Source: Deltaproteobacteria bacterium (lineage in GTDB: Bacteria > Desulfobacterota_B > Binatia > Binatales > Binataceae). From it: a DNA stretch of 6,911 nucleotides. Positions 1 through 5,935 of the stretch are shown one piece after another. The translations under genes were made by a program, and so were the position numbers. The notes beneath the pieces are model-generated. The model saw nothing but the letters and a program-made list of their open reading frames with translations, was not told the DNA's origin and searched no databases. Where the stretch lies: positions 1 through 6,911 of the forward strand of contig JAKAVX010000138.1 of assembly GCA_021827465.1 (NCBI GenBank), in the 5' to 3' direction. Numbering within the stretch: the stretch's first letter is position 1; every line of letters begins with the position of its first letter.

Positions 1-272
1 AGATTCGTTACTACCTCGATTCTGAGTTCAGCAAGCGAGCGAAGATTGCAGCGCCGCGATTCTCGGATCGCATCGAGAACGAGGATTCCTTCGCGGCCCC
101 GGCGGACGCTCGAAGTCCCGAAGAGCGAACAGAGCTGGCAGTGACAGCCGCGACCGCGCAGTCGCCGAATGGATCACGGGATAGCGAAAAATCTATAGCG
201 GGTGAGGTTCAAATCGAGCGCGCGACGGCTATCGACGGCGATGAGAAGACCATGAGCGAGAGGTTGCTGTAA
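1..272 (+). CDS. traG: TraG/VirD4-family conjugal coupling protein, C-terminal fragment (5' end outside window)
   Basis: Only the last 89 residues are visible; the reading frame starts at base 3 and ends with TAA at 270-272. The first residues, IRYYLDSEFSKRAKIAAPRF, fit the element found near the C-terminus of TraG-type coupling proteins, where an [IR]xYY.D..F..R stretch is followed by prolines. The remaining 60 or so residues are rich in Ala, Glu, Ser and Arg and look like a disordered tail. The ATPase domain lies upstream of the window, so the call rests on this short motif and on position: traG directly upstream of trbB is a common order in Tn4371-like and related modules. The family is an inner-membrane hexameric ATPase that hands the relaxase-DNA complex to the type IV secretion channel. 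The TAA stop shares its last A with the ATG of the next gene, suggesting translational coupling. It could instead be another conjugation protein that usually precedes trbB. Confidence 0.72.
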   Translation, partial: IRYYLDSEFSKRAKIAAPRFSDRIENEDSFAAPADARSPEERTELAVTAATAQSPNGSRDSEKSIAGEVQIERATAIDGDEKTMSERLL

Positions 273-763
273 TGAAACCGACCGTACGCGCGGTTGCCTG
301 CTATATGACCGACCCCGAGGCCGACGCGTTGAAGCGCGCGGCGGCGGCCTGCAACCTCTCGCTCTCGCGCTATCTGCGACAATGCCTGCTCCATTACCAG
401 AAGCTGATGAGCGAGCAGCCAGCGCTCGCATCTTCGGCAATCTCGATCCACCTTGCCGAAACTGAACAGCGCCTTTCGCGAAGCATCAACACACAAAGCA
501 AGCGCATCACGAAGATTCACGAGCGGCTTCAAATTCTCCTCGCGATGATTGATCGCTTCGCACTTACCGCCCTCATCCATGCGCCGGAGGTTCCCGCCGA
601 ACTCAGAGCAGCGGCAATCGCAAGCGGCAACCGGCGCTACCACAACTGGAGGCGCGCGGTTGAAGAACTGCTCCAGGGCGGCGAGCCATCAGCGCTTGAC
701 GCATCGGACGACGGGGATGGCGAGGAAGCCGAACAGGACGAATCCCGAGAGGTGCAGCCATGA
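272..763 (+). CDS. Ribbon-helix-helix (CopG/MobC-like) protein between traG and trbB
   Basis: This encodes 163 residues. Residues about 4-45 fit a ribbon-helix-helix DNA-binding fold: a short strand (TVRAVACYM), helix A (about 14-27), a turn with N28-L29-S30, and helix B (about 30-45, SLSRYLRQCLLHY). Residues about 55-100 form a long amphipathic helix that could be a coiled coil. A conserved-looking block, HAPEVPAELRAAAIASGNRR, follows at 103-122. The tail from about 138 to 160 is very acidic, with eleven Asp or Glu. Small ribbon-helix-helix proteins in conjugation modules act either as relaxosome accessory factors (MobC/NikA type) or as repressors of the transfer operon; the sequence does not separate these. 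The start is supported by GAGAGG at 258-263, eight bases upstream. It overlaps the traG stop by one base and overlaps trbB by four bases (ATGA). A CopG-annotated gene at this position is known from related elements. The fold is fairly secure and the exact role is not. Confidence 0.85.
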   Translation: MKPTVRAVACYMTDPEADALKRAAAACNLSLSRYLRQCLLHYQKLMSEQPALASSAISIHLAETEQRLSRSINTQSKRITKIHERLQILLAMIDRFALTALIHAPEVPAELRAAAIASGNRRYHNWRRAVEELLQGGEPSALDASDDGDGEEAEQDESREVQP

Positions 764-1725
764 GTCTGGCAGCGATCCAATCGACGCGGCTGGATGAACG
801 ACTCCGGCGGGAGCTTGGCTCCGCCGTACTGGCCGCGCTCGACGATCCCGACGTGATCGAGATCATCCTTAATCCGGACGGAACACTCTGGCTTGAATCT
901 CACGGCGGAGGAATGCGCCCCGCAGAAGCGAAAATGCCCGCCGTTCAGGCGGAGCGGCTCATCGGAACGGTGGCGTTCGCGCTCAACACCGTGACGAACG
1001 AGCAGCGCCCAGTCATCGAATGCGAACTGCCATTGGACGGGAGCCGCTTCACCGGCTGGCTGCCACCCGTCGTAAGTTCCCCGTCCTTCGTCATCCGAAA
1101 ACACGCCCGGCTCATCTACACACTCGACGACTACCTCGCCAACGCCATCGTCGACGCCAACCAGACAGAAGAGTTTCGAGGTGCCGTTGCCAGACGCGAG
1201 AACATCGTGCTCGCCGGCGGAACCGGCTCCGGCAAGACGACGCTGGCGAACGCGCTCCTCCACGAGATGGTCAGGCTCGGAAATCGCAACGAGCGCTTCG
1301 TCATCATCGAGGACACGCTGGAGTTGCACTGCGACGCGCCGAACGTGATGCAGCTTCATACAACCGCCGCCGCAGATCTTACATTCCTAACGCGCACCAC
1401 GATGCGGGCGCGTCCGGACAGGATCATCATCGGTGAAGTCCGCGGCGCGGAGGCGCTGGCGCTGCTCAAGGCCTGGAATACCGGCCATCCCGGTGGGGTT
1501 ACCACCGTCCACGCCAACAGCGCTGCGGCGGCGCTGGTCAGGCTCTCAAGCCTGGTCCAGGAGGCCCACGTCCCGCCGCAACCGGAGCTTATCGCCGAGA
1601 CGATCCATTTGCTGGCCTTTATCGTGCGCACGCCCGACGGCCGCCGCGTGACCGAGATGGTCCGCGTGCACGGCTACGACTCCGCGCGAGGATTCAAACT
1701 CACGCCAGTGGAGGCAAAACGATGA
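760..1725 (+). CDS. trbB: TrbB, VirB11-family conjugal transfer ATPase
   Basis: This 321-residue protein is close to the usual TrbB length of about 320. It is a cytoplasmic, inner-membrane-associated hexameric traffic ATPase that powers pilus assembly and substrate transfer together with TrbE. Visible motifs, in order: an N-terminal domain (1-130) with FVIRKHA at 110-116; Walker A GGTGSGKTT at 153-161; the Asp box VIIEDTLEL at 181-189; the segment LTRTTMRARPDRIIIGEVRG at 210-229, which carries Walker B; and the His box GHPGGVTTVHANSA at 242-255. All catalytic motifs appear intact. The ATG at 760 is preceded by GAGAGG at 747-752 and overlaps the previous stop as ATGA. The TGA at 1723-1725 overlaps the ATG of the following small gene. 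Family and gene assignment are secure. Confidence 0.97.
   Translation: MSLAAIQSTRLDERLRRELGSAVLAALDDPDVIEIILNPDGTLWLESHGGGMRPAEAKMPAVQAERLIGTVAFALNTVTNEQRPVIECELPLDGSRFTGWLPPVVSSPSFVIRKHARLIYTLDDYLANAIVDANQTEEFRGAVARRENIVLAGGTGSGKTTLANALLHEMVRLGNRNERFVIIEDTLELHCDAPNVMQLHTTAAADLTFLTRTTMRARPDRIIIGEVRGAEALALLKAWNTGHPGGVTTVHANSAAAALVRLSSLVQEAHVPPQPELIAETIHLLAFIVRTPDGRRVTEMVRVHGYDSARGFKLTPVEAKR
1709..1714 (+). promoter_or_regulatory. Shine-Dalgarno sequence of the 58-residue membrane protein gene
   Basis: TGGAGG lies seven bases before the ATG at 1722, inside the last codons of trbB. It supports real translation of the short gene, which could otherwise be dismissed because of its size. Confidence 0.8.
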
Positions 1726-1898
1726 ACCCCCAATACGTATTGCTCTATTTTCTCAGCGCCCTCGCCGCCTCCGTCACGTTCGTCAGGATCAAGGAAGAGT
1801 CCGAGGCGACCCTGTTTGACTGGATCGCGCTGGGAAGTCTCGTCCTGATTATGGCTCAGGCACTCACGCTCGCACTGAACGTCAAACCAGCACTTTGA
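1722..1898 (+). CDS. Small two-helix membrane protein of unknown function, between trbB and trbC
   Basis: This encodes 58 residues beginning MNPQYVLLYFLSALAASV and ending LNVKPAL, with TGA at 1896-1898. I do not recognise a family. Two hydrophobic segments are visible, at about 6-22 and 34-53, joined by a charged loop (RIKEESEATLFD, 22-33), so it is probably an inner-membrane hairpin. It has no cysteine and no clear signal-peptidase site. The gene is well supported as a translated unit: its ATG overlaps the trbB stop (ATGA) and it has a strong TGGAGG at 1709-1714, seven bases upstream of the start. Only 27 bases separate it from trbC. Classical trb operons (RP4, Ti) run straight from trbB to trbC, so this is an extra gene. 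Possible roles, all inferred, are a membrane anchor or assembly partner for the TrbB ATPase or the pilin, or an unrelated accessory function. Confidence 0.78.
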   Translation: MNPQYVLLYFLSALAASVTFVRIKEESEATLFDWIALGSLVLIMAQALTLALNVKPAL

Positions 1899-1911
1899 CC
1901 AAGCGTTTCAC

Positions 1912-1917
1912 AGGAGG
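1912..1917 (+). promoter_or_regulatory. Shine-Dalgarno sequence deciding the trbC start
   Basis: A perfect AGGAGG lies eight bases upstream of the ATG at 1926. An in-frame GTG at 1917 would extend the protein by three residues, but it begins on the last base of this Shine-Dalgarno sequence and so cannot be served by it. The ATG is therefore preferred. Confidence 0.85.
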
Positions 1918-1925
1918 TGTGCAAA

Positions 1926-2270
1926 ATGCCGCACTCGAAAATCTTCAAAAGCTCCGCGAAGTGGATCAGGTGGCTCGGGTACGCGTACGGAATCGTCACT
2001 ATAGTGTGGCCGGCGCAGGCGCTCGCCACCACCGGCATCGGCGTCCTGCCGTGGGACCAGCCACTCAATACCATCCAGAACGACCTGCAGGGCACCGTGG
2101 CGCACGCCGCGACCACCATAGCGGTCATCGCGGCTGGCCTTACGTGGACGTTCAGCGAGCACGGCACCGGCGCGAGGAAAATGTCGGCGGTCGCGCTTGG
2201 TGGCGCCGGGGCGCTCGGCGCAACGCAATTGATCACGGCGCTCTTCCCTTTCGCGCCCGCGCTTTTCTAG
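1926..2270 (+). CDS. trbC: TrbC, VirB2-family conjugal pilin precursor
   Basis: This encodes 114 residues. Residues 1-34 form a signal sequence: a basic N-terminus (HSKIFKSSAKWIRW), a hydrophobic core and a QALA cleavage site before T35. The mature part has the TrbC pattern: a short N-terminal stretch with LPWDQPL (41-47), a loop into TM1 (about 58-76), a charged turn (SEHGTGARK, 77-85) and a Gly/Ala-rich TM2 (about 86-110) ending at ALF. TrbC is the major pilus subunit, inserted in the inner membrane and then assembled into the conjugative pilus; in RP4 it is trimmed and cyclised. The predicted mature protein here is about 80 residues, close to the processed RP4 pilin, but there is almost no C-terminal extension to remove. 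Placement before trbD and trbE agrees with the call. Confidence 0.92.
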   Translation: MPHSKIFKSSAKWIRWLGYAYGIVTIVWPAQALATTGIGVLPWDQPLNTIQNDLQGTVAHAATTIAVIAAGLTWTFSEHGTGARKMSAVALGGAGALGATQLITALFPFAPALF

Positions 2271-2297
2271 CCAGGCGGCCCGGATCCGCGTGCATCA

Positions 2298-2630
2298 ATG
2301 GACACCGAGGTTCAACGAACCCTGATCCATCAGGCGCTCACGAGGCCGGTCTTGCTGGGAGGCGCCGAACGGCGGCTTGCGATCCTGAACTGGCTCATAG
2401 TCGCGGCGCTTATTTTCGGCGTGGGCCTGCATCCGTACACGGTCGCGATCGCGATCATCCTGGGCACGGCGGGCCATTGGGCGCTCAGGCAGGCGGCCAA
2501 ATTCGATGCTCAACTGAGCGAGGTGTACATCCGCCACCTGCATTACCAGCGGTACTATCCGCCGCGCGCCGCGGTCACCGCGCCACCCGTACCCGTTCAT
2601 CCGGCAATTCCGAAACTTCGGAAGTATTAG
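2298..2630 (+). CDS. trbD: TrbD, VirB3-family inner-membrane protein
   Basis: This encodes 110 residues. A short N-terminal part (TEVQRTLIHQALTRPVLLGG) leads to ERR and two adjacent transmembrane segments at about 28-43 and 46-62. The typical VirB3/TrbD cytoplasmic block follows at 69-91, with FDAQLSEVYIRHLHYQRYY. The tail (about 89-106) is Pro/Val-rich. VirB3-type proteins associate with the VirB4 ATPase at the inner membrane and are needed for pilus biogenesis; trbE directly follows. The ATG at 2298 is the only usable start, because no in-frame ATG, GTG or TTG lies between it and the upstream stop at 2268-2270. The ribosome binding site is poor: the nearest purine-rich stretch, AGGCGG at 2273-2278, is 19 bases away. 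This is the weakest initiation signal in the window and may lower expression relative to trbC. Confidence 0.93.
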   Translation: MDTEVQRTLIHQALTRPVLLGGAERRLAILNWLIVAALIFGVGLHPYTVAIAIILGTAGHWALRQAAKFDAQLSEVYIRHLHYQRYYPPRAAVTAPPVPVHPAIPKLRKY

Positions 2631-2639
2631 GGGGCGGCA

Positions 2640-5165
2640 ATGATGTTCAGAGAATTCAGAAACCTTCGGCGCAAGTCAGATCGACTTGGAGGTTTCCCAG
2701 ACCTCCTCAACTACGCCGCGCTCATAGACCCCGGCGTAATTCTGTTGAAGGACGGCTCGCTTCTCGCCGGCTGGCGCTACAGCGGCCCCGACCTCAACTC
2801 CGCAAGTCCCGAGGAAATGACGGCGCTCGCTCATCAGGTGAATGCCGGTCTCGCGCGGTTGGGCGACGGCTGGATGATGAATGTTGATCTCATCCGCAAA
2901 CCAAGCATCGGCTATCCGGAGGCCAGCGCCTTTCCGGACCCCGTCACTGCCACGATCGATCACGAGCGCCGGCTACACTACACGGAGGAAGGCCAACACT
3001 TCGAGAGCCGCTTCGCACTTACGCTGACGTGGACGCCGCCCACCGAAATCCAGTCGCGGGCAGCGGGCCTCTTATTCCAAGGCCGGACAGCAACCCACTG
3101 GGAGGAGACGCTCGATCTATTCAGGCGCAGCCTCACCGAGCACGAGGACGCTCTGAGCGCCCGACTACTGCTGCAGCGCATGGACGACATTGCGCTCCTG
3201 TCGCACCTCAACTCCTGCATCACCGGCCTTCACGATCCCGTCCGGCCGCCCGCAGAGGGCAGCTATCTGGACGCTCTGCTCGGCAATCATGAATTCCACG
3301 CGGGCTTTCAGCCGATGCTGGATGACGTTCACATCCGGCCGATCGGCCTGACCGGCCTTCCGCTCCATTCGTGGCCCGAAGTGATCGCGTTCCTCGACGA
3401 GCTTGCGATTCCCTACCGATGGTCCACGCGCTTCGTTTTCCTCGATCCGGCCGAGGCCGAGCGCGCGCTTCGCATCCAGCGGCGCAACTGGTTCCAGAAG
3501 CGCCACGGACTGGCCGGCATGATCAAACAGGTGTTCAGCAACGGCGCGGCTCAGAGCTTTGAAAACAAGGATGCGCTCGCGATGGCCGAGGACGCGGACG
3601 ACGCACTGGCCGAGGCAAGCTCGAATCGGGTTCGCTTTGGATATTACACAAGCACCATCATCGTGATGGACGAGAATCGGTTGGCCACCGAATCCAACGC
3701 GAGAGAGATCGCGAAGCAGTTGCACCACCACGGCTTTCCCGCCGTCATCGAGCACGTCAACGCGAACGAGGCGTATCTCGGCTCGCTTCCCGGCCACGGC
3801 TACCGGAACGTCCGCCGCCCCCTCATCCATACGAGGAACCTCGCGGACCTGATTCCGACGACCAACGTCTGGCCAGGCGAGGAGATCAACCCCTGTCCGT
3901 TCTATCCGGAGAACAGCCCGCCGCTTTGCTACGCCTCGACCACGGGCGGGACACCGTTTCGGCTGAATCTGCATGTTGACGACGTCGGCCACACGCTGAT
4001 CTTTGGTCCGACGGGCTCCGGCAAATCGACCCTGCTTGGCCTGTTGATCGCGCAGTTTTTCCGCTATCCGGACGCACAAGTCTTCTGCTTCGACAAAGGT
4101 CTGTCGGCATTCGTGCTGACCAAAGCCGCGGGCGGCGACCATTACGATCTGGGAGAGAGCGAAATCTCCTTCTGCCCGCTTGCGAATGTTAACGACGACA
4201 ACGAGCGGATGTGGGCGCAGGACTGGCTCGACACCCTGCTCAACCTGCAAGGCGTGACGCTCCTTCCTCAGAATCGCAAAGCCATCTGGCGCGCCCTGCA
4301 GCTCTTGGGCGACAGCAGACCGGACGCCCGAACCATTACGGATCTGGTTCGCTTGCTTCAGGATCAGGCGCTCCGCGACGGCCTCGACTTCTATTCCCTT
4401 CACGGTCCGATGGGCCGCTTTCTCGATGCTGATAAGGACGCACTGGGCGGCAGCCGATTTCAGACTTTCGAGATCGAAGCGCTGATGGCGATGGGCGAGA
4501 AGGTCCTGTTGCCGGTCCTCACGTATCTGTTCCACCGAATCGAGCAGCGCTTGGACGGGAGACCAACTCTCATCGTTCTGGACGAAGCATGGGTAATGCT
4601 GGCCAACGGGACGTTTGGATCCAAGATAGAGGACTGGTTGCGGACCCTGCGCAAGAAGAACGCGGCCGTGGTGCTTTCAACTCAGAGCCTGGTTGAAGTC
4701 GCCAATTCCCCACAGCGGGACGTGATCCTCGAGTCGTGTCCCACCAAGATTCTGCTCCCGAACCCCGAAGCGCAGAATCCTGCGACCACCGAGTTGTATC
4801 GCAAGTTCGGCCTGACCAGCCGGCAGATCGAGATGCTGTCGCTCGCCGTACCGAAGCGCCAGTACTACTACCTCTCGCCCGCTGGGCGGCGCGTTTTCGA
4901 TCTTGCGCTGGGAGATGCCACGTTGGCCTTGATCGGATCGGGATCGAAGCCGGACATCCTTCAGGCACGTCAGCTAATCGCAAAGCACGGAGACCGATGG
5001 ATGGCTGAATGGCTTCGAGTGCACGCTCTACCCTCGTGGGCGAGCCATCTGGACGGCCTCTACGGACACGCTGAAGCGCCCGTGCTGGAAATGGTGACCC
5101 GCAACGGCCGCGTCCATCGCAACGATGATCTCCACCTCAATGAGGCTCGCCCAACGATGTCGTGA
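2640..5165 (+). CDS. trbE: TrbE, VirB4-family conjugal transfer ATPase
   Basis: At 841 residues this is full length for TrbE. It is the large inner-membrane-associated ATPase of the secretion channel, working with TrbB and TraG. The N-terminus has the TrbE pattern (MMFREFRNLRRKSDRL, then LLNYAALIDPGVILLKDGSL with a following YSGPDL). The N-terminal CagE/TrbE/VirB4 domain covers roughly residues 180-400. The C-terminal ATPase domain has Walker A GPTGSGKST at 456-464, FCFDKGLSAFVL at 482-493 and Walker B TLIVLDEAWVML at 643-654. RKKNAAVVLSTQSLVEV at 671-687 and the C-terminal KFGLTSRQIEML (722-733) also fit the family. The motifs look intact. Tandem ATG codons at 2640 and 2643 are both possible; AGGGGG at 2629-2634 overlaps the trbD stop and serves either. 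The stop lies 17 bases before the preferred trbJ start. Confidence 0.98.
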   Translation: MMFREFRNLRRKSDRLGGFPDLLNYAALIDPGVILLKDGSLLAGWRYSGPDLNSASPEEMTALAHQVNAGLARLGDGWMMNVDLIRKPSIGYPEASAFPDPVTATIDHERRLHYTEEGQHFESRFALTLTWTPPTEIQSRAAGLLFQGRTATHWEETLDLFRRSLTEHEDALSARLLLQRMDDIALLSHLNSCITGLHDPVRPPAEGSYLDALLGNHEFHAGFQPMLDDVHIRPIGLTGLPLHSWPEVIAFLDELAIPYRWSTRFVFLDPAEAERALRIQRRNWFQKRHGLAGMIKQVFSNGAAQSFENKDALAMAEDADDALAEASSNRVRFGYYTSTIIVMDENRLATESNAREIAKQLHHHGFPAVIEHVNANEAYLGSLPGHGYRNVRRPLIHTRNLADLIPTTNVWPGEEINPCPFYPENSPPLCYASTTGGTPFRLNLHVDDVGHTLIFGPTGSGKSTLLGLLIAQFFRYPDAQVFCFDKGLSAFVLTKAAGGDHYDLGESEISFCPLANVNDDNERMWAQDWLDTLLNLQGVTLLPQNRKAIWRALQLLGDSRPDARTITDLVRLLQDQALRDGLDFYSLHGPMGRFLDADKDALGGSRFQTFEIEALMAMGEKVLLPVLTYLFHRIEQRLDGRPTLIVLDEAWVMLANGTFGSKIEDWLRTLRKKNAAVVLSTQSLVEVANSPQRDVILESCPTKILLPNPEAQNPATTELYRKFGLTSRQIEMLSLAVPKRQYYYLSPAGRRVFDLALGDATLALIGSGSKPDILQARQLIAKHGDRWMAEWLRVHALPSWASHLDGLYGHAEAPVLEMVTRNGRVHRNDDLHLNEARPTMS

Positions 5166-5169
5166 CCAG

Positions 5170-5174
5170 GGAGG
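5170..5174 (+). promoter_or_regulatory. Shine-Dalgarno sequence deciding the trbJ start
   Basis: GGAGG lies eight bases upstream of a GTG at 5183. A longer reading from GTG 5162 would put this sequence inside the gene and place seven charged residues (MTREETD) ahead of the signal peptide, so the 5183 start is preferred. Confidence 0.8.
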
Positions 5175-5182
5175 AAACGGAC

Positions 5183-5926
5183 GTGAAACTCTCGCGTGAA
5201 TTTCTGTTGTGGTTTTTCTGTGGACTGGTGCTCCTGATGATCACGCCCAGGCGCGCACACGCGCAATTCGGCGGCACGCAGACAGTTTTCGACCCGGCAA
5301 TGTTCGCCCGCCAGTTCCAGCAACTCCAGCAGGAGACGCAGACCGTCGCCGCCGAAGCGCAGCAACTCCAGTACATGATCAAGAACACCACTGGCGGGTA
5401 TGCTGGCGTGTGGCAATCGAGCCAGTCCATGCTCGACGAGCTGGGCGGGCTCATTCAGCAGCAGGGCGGGCTTTCCTACTCGCTCGGCAATCTGCAGTCG
5501 CAATTCCAGCAGCAGTTTCCCGGCTATGCCGTGCCGCAGAATCCCGACCGGCAGGAGGCTCAGAACATCGCGACGACTCTGAACACGCTCAACGGCACGC
5601 TGGCGGATGCCCAATCACAGGCGCAGAATTTTGCCAACGAGCAGGCGCAATTCGCTCAGTTGGAAGGCATGAACCGAACCGCCACTGGACGCTTGCAGGC
5701 GATCCAGGTTGGCAACGAAATCGCCTTGCAGCAGGCCCAGCAGATTCAGATGCTAAGGCAGTTGGTCGTCGCCATGATCAACGCGCAAAACGTGACCGCC
5801 GCCAATGCGATCAACCGGCAGGCGGCCGAGGATGCCAGCAGCCAAAAGTGGCTGAGCGCGGGCGCAACAGTACCGTATTCTTCGACCATGCCGAACAACG
5901 GATTAGCCGCTGGACTATCGAAGTGA
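5183..5926 (+). CDS. trbJ: TrbJ, VirB5-family conjugal transfer protein
   Basis: With the GTG start at 5183 the protein has 247 residues. The start choice gives a clean signal peptide (MKLSREFLLWFFCGLVLLMI, then TPRRAHA) with cleavage after A27, so the protein is exported to the periplasm. The mature part begins QFGGTQTVFDP; the VFDP..FA element (35-42) is typical of TrbJ. It is unusually Gln-rich, about 41 of 220 mature residues, and mostly predicted helical with coiled-coil character at 40-65 and 120-160. The block GRLQAIQVGNEIALQQAQQI (169-188) also fits the family. There is no cysteine outside the signal peptide. VirB5/TrbJ proteins are minor pilus-tip components involved in recipient contact. 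The C-terminus (229-245) carries a TVPYSSTMPNN peptide that recurs in the next gene product. The stop overlaps the Shine-Dalgarno sequence of that gene. Confidence 0.94.
   Translation: MKLSREFLLWFFCGLVLLMITPRRAHAQFGGTQTVFDPAMFARQFQQLQQETQTVAAEAQQLQYMIKNTTGGYAGVWQSSQSMLDELGGLIQQQGGLSYSLGNLQSQFQQQFPGYAVPQNPDRQEAQNIATTLNTLNGTLADAQSQAQNFANEQAQFAQLEGMNRTATGRLQAIQVGNEIALQQAQQIQMLRQLVVAMINAQNVTAANAINRQAAEDASSQKWLSAGATVPYSSTMPNNGLAAGLSK
5867..5917 (+). repeat. Copy 1 of a shared peptide motif (C-terminus of TrbJ)
   Basis: This stretch encodes TVPYSSTMPNNGLAAGL, residues 229-245 of TrbJ. Aligned without gaps to residues 87-103 of the next gene product, 11 of 17 positions are identical, and 9 of the first 11. 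The DNA of the first 33 bases matches at 23 positions by hand count, with mostly synonymous differences. Confidence 0.75.
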
Positions 5927-5929
5927 GGG
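5925..5929 (+). promoter_or_regulatory. Shine-Dalgarno sequence of the trbK-position lipoprotein gene
   Basis: GAGGG, overlapping the trbJ stop codon (5924-5926), lies six bases upstream of the ATG at 5936. A TTG at 5930 would add two residues but is immediately adjacent to this sequence, so the ATG is preferred. Confidence 0.75.
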
Positions 5930-5935
5930 TTGCTT

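Noticed and set aside
637..1359. Minus-strand open frame of 240 residues
   Set aside because: It is antisense to the ribbon-helix-helix gene and trbB, with no domain or signal, and is best explained as a shadow.
2281..2288. Palindrome CGGATCCG as a possible operator or terminator
   Set aside because: It is only eight bases long, with no extended stem and no following T-run, so it is not supportable as a terminator or operator on its own.
1895..2887. Plus-strand open frame of 330 residues crossing trbC, trbD and the start of trbE
   Set aside because: The translation is Arg/His/Gly-rich and lacks domains. It overlaps three well-supported genes in other frames, and its TTG start has no Shine-Dalgarno sequence of its own.
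3165..4535. Minus-strand open frame of 456 residues
   Set aside because: It lies wholly inside trbE, whose plus-strand frame carries intact ATPase motifs. The minus translation has no recognisable domain and is an expected by-product of GC-rich codon use.
5162..5182. Longer TrbJ start at GTG 5162, overlapping the trbE stop
   Set aside because: It would prepend MTREETD to the signal peptide and bury the strong GGAGG; GTG 5183 is the better start.
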